Shown piece by piece: positions 39,985-42,568 of a stretch of 42,568 nucleotides of DNA (its first letter is position 1; each line of letters opens with the position of its first letter). Source of the stretch: a virus; IMG/VR virus record IMGVR_UViG_3300033050_000049, positions 1 through 42,568 of that record; one strand, written 5' to 3'. The notes under the pieces were generated by a model. It had not been told where the DNA came from. It ran no database searches and worked only from the letters and a program-made list of their open reading frames with translations. The translations under genes were made by a program, and so were the position numbers.

Positions 39985-41186
39985 TAGAAAAATTCCTCAA
40001 TTAGAATAAAGCCGTCGCCACCACCACCACCGGCCCTTGCTGGGCCTGAAGCCCCACTGCCACCGCCACCGAGCACACCATCCATATCAGCCCCCGCGAT
40101 CTGTCCAGCCAATCCACCGCGGCCGAACATTGCCGGCGAACCACCCGCACCAAATTGGATAGGAGCAGTAGTGCTACCAATACTATCTGAGCCTGACTGC
40201 CCGGGTATGTTAAAGTCACCACCTGTAGCATTGCCGCCAACGCCCCCAGAGGCAGCGGTAGTCAAAAAAGGGTTGCCGATTCCACCACCGCCACCATTGC
40301 CAAATATCACTGACCCACCATCAATTGCAATTGACGAAAACCCCCCGGGCCCACCGTTAGTTCCAGTGTTATTACCACCACCACCCCCAGCACCAACGGT
40401 AAGGCTGAACACAGTTTCAGTCGGGTCGGAACTCACAATTATGCTCACCCCACCGGCACCACCACCCCCTGCAAGACCGCCTGCAATAGCCCCATCAAGC
40501 CCCGTCCCACCACCGCCGGCACCACCACCGACTACTGTAAATTTAACTGATCTGACGGATGTTGGACGAGTATACACAGTGTTTGTCACTACCGTGATTA
40601 AATTAACCGCAACCGGGCTCGAACTAACTGCATTTAGTCTAGCCTGATCCGCTGCACTGATCACACCCGCTTGAGTTATTGATGCCGATGGAATTGTAGC
40701 GTTAGAGCCTGTACTCGATTGTATTGTAACTTCAGTGCTTGTGCGTGCTACAGTCAGATCGGTGGTGCCTACACCGGCACCACCGCCAATAAAGTCAACA
40801 AGTGTCCTCCAGTGCGACGGAACATTTGCGCCATTTGCCGGGTCGCGCACACCATCAACTGCGCCCGGCCCGCTTAACTCAGTTGACACATAAAACGTGC
40901 CATCCGAACCCCTTACTACACCGTTGAGCGTTGTGTAATCGACGGTTTCCGACCAGCCCAAAATGCCCGATCGGTCGACCTCAGTTGCTAACTCATATAA
41001 GATATGCAAGACTTCATTGATATCTGCGCTGTCAGCGAGGGTATCAAAACCAAAACCACTTAACAGGGTTGCTGGGGTCAATGCCGTATTGCGATACGCT
41101 ACACCCTGTGCGGGGATAGTGGGTATAGTAGTGTTGGCATCATCGCCAAAAATTGCAGGTATGTTATTATCACGAGTGCTGGCCAT
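39984..41186 (-). CDS. Tail fibre with glycine-rich receptor-binding end
   Basis: The 400-residue protein starts with a baseplate-attachment region (about residues 1-140, with GWSETVDYTTLNGVVRG and GSDGTFYVS). A short linker is followed, from about residue 210, by a glycine-rich domain of repeated GGGAGG-type turns, of the kind found at adhesin tips (polyglycine-II-like packing). Its hydrophobic end reads GFILIEEFF. Such tips often choose the receptor. No separate chaperone gene follows. The first 16 bases of the window are the repeated start of this gene. Confidence 0.7.
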   Translation of the reverse strand: MASTRDNNIPAIFGDDANTTIPTIPAQGVAYRNTALTPATLLSGFGFDTLADSADINEVLHILYELATEVDRSGILGWSETVDYTTLNGVVRGSDGTFYVSTELSGPGAVDGVRDPANGANVPSHWRTLVDFIGGGAGVGTTDLTVARTSTEVTIQSSTGSNATIPSASITQAGVISAADQARLNAVSSSPVAVNLITVVTNTVYTRPTSVRSVKFTVVGGGAGGGGTGLDGAIAGGLAGGGGAGGVSIIVSSDPTETVFSLTVGAGGGGGNNTGTNGGPGGFSSIAIDGGSVIFGNGGGGGIGNPFLTTAASGGVGGNATGGDFNIPGQSGSDSIGSTTAPIQFGAGGSPAMFGRGGLAGQIAGADMDGVLGGGGSGASGPARAGGGGGDGFILIEEFF

Positions 41187-41902
41187 TATGTAAACTCACT
41201 TAGTTGTTGTGTTGTAAACCCCACGCTAAAACGTGAGGTGTCAAAATGTCGCTGGTCACCATCAAATCCAAACCCGCCCGCAGGTGAGGACAATATTTTA
41301 GTTATTCGCGCAGTGACTGGTAACGGCAAAATAGTGCGCTGCTCAATAAAACCATCAGACTCGTCAATCAATAAAGTGGTTAGTTGACCGAGTGTGATAT
41401 CAGTTAGTACTGTCATGCACAATTCCATCGGCCCCACTCTCACAAAGCTGACGTCAAGGCCATTAAATAATTGTACAAACCTTATTAACTCAGGTGTGCT
41501 TGCCGGATGTACGTGGTTTTTAAAAATCTTTGAAAATATTAACCGTCGAAATTCACTATCCAGTGCGGGCAAATCCCCGAATAATGCTGCACCGGTTGAG
41601 AACCACGAGGTGGAATCAAAACGCCCACGATTATCAAACCCAAAAAATACCCGCTGCTCGGCATTTAATGAAATTCGTGGTTGGCCTACAATTCGACCCC
41701 ACACATCCAAATTTATGTCAGCAGCATTATCAAGCTGGAAAACATCTAACGCATTAATAACTGCGTTATGTAACTCTTGCTCTTCTTCGATCACCGCGGA
41801 AAGAAAGCAATTAACTAAAAATGAACGACTGAATTGAAACATCAGACGTGAACCACCTTGGGCTACTAAGTCTTTGTTAAGCGGTGTGACATCAACTAAC
41901 AT
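41186..41902 (-). CDS. DUF2612 baseplate protein, second variant
   Basis: This is a full-length 238-residue copy of the protein at 16-732, with about 7 substitutions (for example TPWFSDG against TSWFSTG) and otherwise identical length and overlaps. Purifying selection appears to act on both copies. A true phage would not normally need two, so the copies probably represent the same locus. Confidence 0.85.
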   Translation of the reverse strand: MLVDVTPLNKDLVAQGGSRLMFQFSRSFLVNCFLSAVIEEEQELHNAVINALDVFQLDNAADINLDVWGRIVGQPRISLNAEQRVFFGFDNRGRFDSTSWFSTGAALFGDLPALDSEFRRLIFSKIFKNHVHPASTPELIRFVQLFNGLDVSFVRVGPMELCMTVLTDITLGQLTTLLIDESDGFIEQRTILPLPVTARITKILSSPAGGFGFDGDQRHFDTSRFSVGFTTQQLSEFT

Positions 41903-42447
41903 TTATAAAGATGCGACTACTATCGAGCGCTGCAATCTGATCAAAATTAATAGGTAGGTCTGAACTATTAATAGTTAGTGAAGACAACCCAACCATTATA
42001 TTAGTGACTATATGACCGGGGATGCTGTTAAGGGGTGTGTATAACCTCGACACATTTATATTATCCCCGGGTAAGAATCCAGTCTGTCTAAAGCCTGTTG
42101 TCACACCTAGCGTAGCAGCACCATTTTGAGCATACACAAGTATTGCCTCGATTATACGGTCTACACCGTCTGCACCAAATTGACGCATGTCATTAATTGT
42201 GAGGTTGATTGCAATAAATACGGGTACTGGGGTGGGTCTAATCCAACGCACTTGATTATCAATACCCTGTCTGTCGGTTATCACGCGCGCGGTATTACCA
42301 AAATACCCAACACCTGTGGCCGTCCGTAGAAATAAAGTTTCAGCGATCAACTGGTCGTCACCACCTTGCAACACCGCCGCAATTGATTTTCCGGGTATCC
42401 CACGCGCGTCCGTAGTGAACGTGCTATTGACCAGCAGTCTCACAAAT
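41892..42447 (-). pseudogene. Baseplate J gene, truncated at the chimeric junction
   Basis: Only the C-terminal 185 or so residues are present (from the VRLLVN segment onward), with about 12 changes from the left copy. The reading frame breaks at 42447, where the upstream part is replaced by unrelated DNA in another frame. A short TTG-initiated reading is not believable as a gene. Confidence 0.8.
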
Positions 42448-42567
42448 CTCAACGTTATCTGCCCCTGCTTTTTCTAGCTGGGCTTTTACTAGTTCAGCAC
42501 ACTTTCTAACTTCCCCTTTAAAAGCAGGATCAGCACTAACAGATGGTATTTTCAATAAATCAATGAG
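42436..42567 (-). pseudogene. Fragment of a bacterial M20-type peptidase gene
   Basis: Translated on the minus strand, the last 130 bases give LIDLLKIPSVSADPAFKG, then EVRKCAELVKAQLEKAG and VEICET. That is the N-terminal pattern of M20 family dipeptidases (IPSVSADP followed by a helix and CET). It runs off the window at its 5' end. The frame then enters phage DNA and stops after a few codons. It is probably host or contaminating DNA joined to the phage. Confidence 0.7.
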
Positions 42568-42568
42568 C

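Larger units (their letters stand above)
41171..42447. repeat. Right copy of the diverged end repeat
   Basis: Offset by 41170 from the left copy, this segment repeats the fibre start, the DUF2612 gene and the C-terminal part of baseplate J, with about 6 percent substitutions. Homology stops at 42447, where unrelated sequence begins. It is either a duplicated region that has drifted, or an assembly of a circular genome from two strain variants. Confidence 0.9.

Noticed and set aside
40171-40647. Proline-rich plus-strand frame opposite the tail fibre
   Set aside because: Poly-proline is simply the complement of the glycine codons of the fibre tip.
1-42447. Direct terminal repeats as genome ends
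   Set aside because: The copies differ at about 6 percent of positions, and the right copy ends in foreign DNA, so exact terminal repeats are not supported.
42424-42452. TTG-initiated reading of the truncated baseplate J as a new gene
   Set aside because: It arises only from the chimeric joint and lacks the N-terminal half and a ribosome-binding site.
1-42568. Frequent TAGTTAG/CTAACTA-like words across the genome
   Set aside because: They are noticeable by eye on both strands but could reflect codon choice. Without counts against a shuffled background I cannot claim enrichment.

Overview
The window is essentially one complete genome of a tailed, contractile-tail (myovirus-type) bacteriophage, with the start of the same map repeated at the right end. 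The structural set (DUF1073-type portal, Mu F-like head protein, DUF2213 protease/scaffold, DUF2184 major capsid, DUF4054 connector, DUF3383 sheath, DUF3277 tube, baseplate J and DUF2612 proteins) is the set known from medium-sized proteobacterial myophages. Shine-Dalgarno starts, a Sec lipoprotein with a lipobox, signal peptides, a small outer-membrane-like protein and an SSB-type C-terminal tip ending DDDIPF all point to a Gram-negative, probably gammaproteobacterial, host. I see no integrase, tRNA or CRISPR array, so a virulent lifestyle is the simplest reading.

Layout. Two long transcription units diverge from about 25.3-25.5 kb and converge at about 38.75 kb once the map is closed into a circle. 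The late unit runs on the minus strand: small and large terminase (25.3-23.35 kb), portal, head proteins and capsid (21.7-15.3 kb), sheath, tube, tail chaperone with a likely -1 frameshift, tape measure (14.8-10.6 kb), baseplate and an unusual adhesin block (10.6-2.5 kb), baseplate J and DUF2612 (1.9 kb to 16), then, through the repeated end, a glycine-rich tail fibre, GH108 lysozyme, holin, lipoprotein and a 58-residue protein (41.2-38.7 kb). The early unit runs on the plus strand from 25.47 to 38.77 kb: a small leader gene, a roughly 550-base non-coding, repeat-rich, AT-rich segment that may be the replication origin, a RadD-like helicase, several small accessory genes, a DUF3850 protein, a VRR-NUC nuclease, a primase-polymerase/helicase, a DUF2800 nuclease-like protein, a DUF2815 ssDNA-binding protein and a family B DNA polymerase.

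Two small plus-strand islands interrupt the minus-strand unit (2.0-2.5 kb and 22.1-23.35 kb). Each contains a short helix-turn-helix gene overlapping a small unknown gene. The 2.0-kb island has a promoter-like element that is nearly identical to one at 25.4 kb, so one regulator may serve both sites. The 22-kb island shows a duplicated leader/gene cassette.

Ends. Positions 1-1277 and 41171-42447 are homologous at about 94 percent by my hand count (mostly synonymous changes), which gives a unit genome of about 41.17 kb. Because the copies differ, they are not simple terminal repeats. Beyond 42447 the sequence switches, at a short shared word, to a piece of a bacterial M20-type peptidase gene, which looks like a chimeric join.

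The most unusual parts are: the five-gene adhesin block inserted between baseplate genes (a CRP-like regulator, a signal-peptide CBM6 protein, two beta-rich fibres and a PKD-like protein); the frameshifted tail chaperone; the SSB-mimicking tail on the DUF2815 protein; a beta-clamp-like small protein; and the duplicated moron slot.
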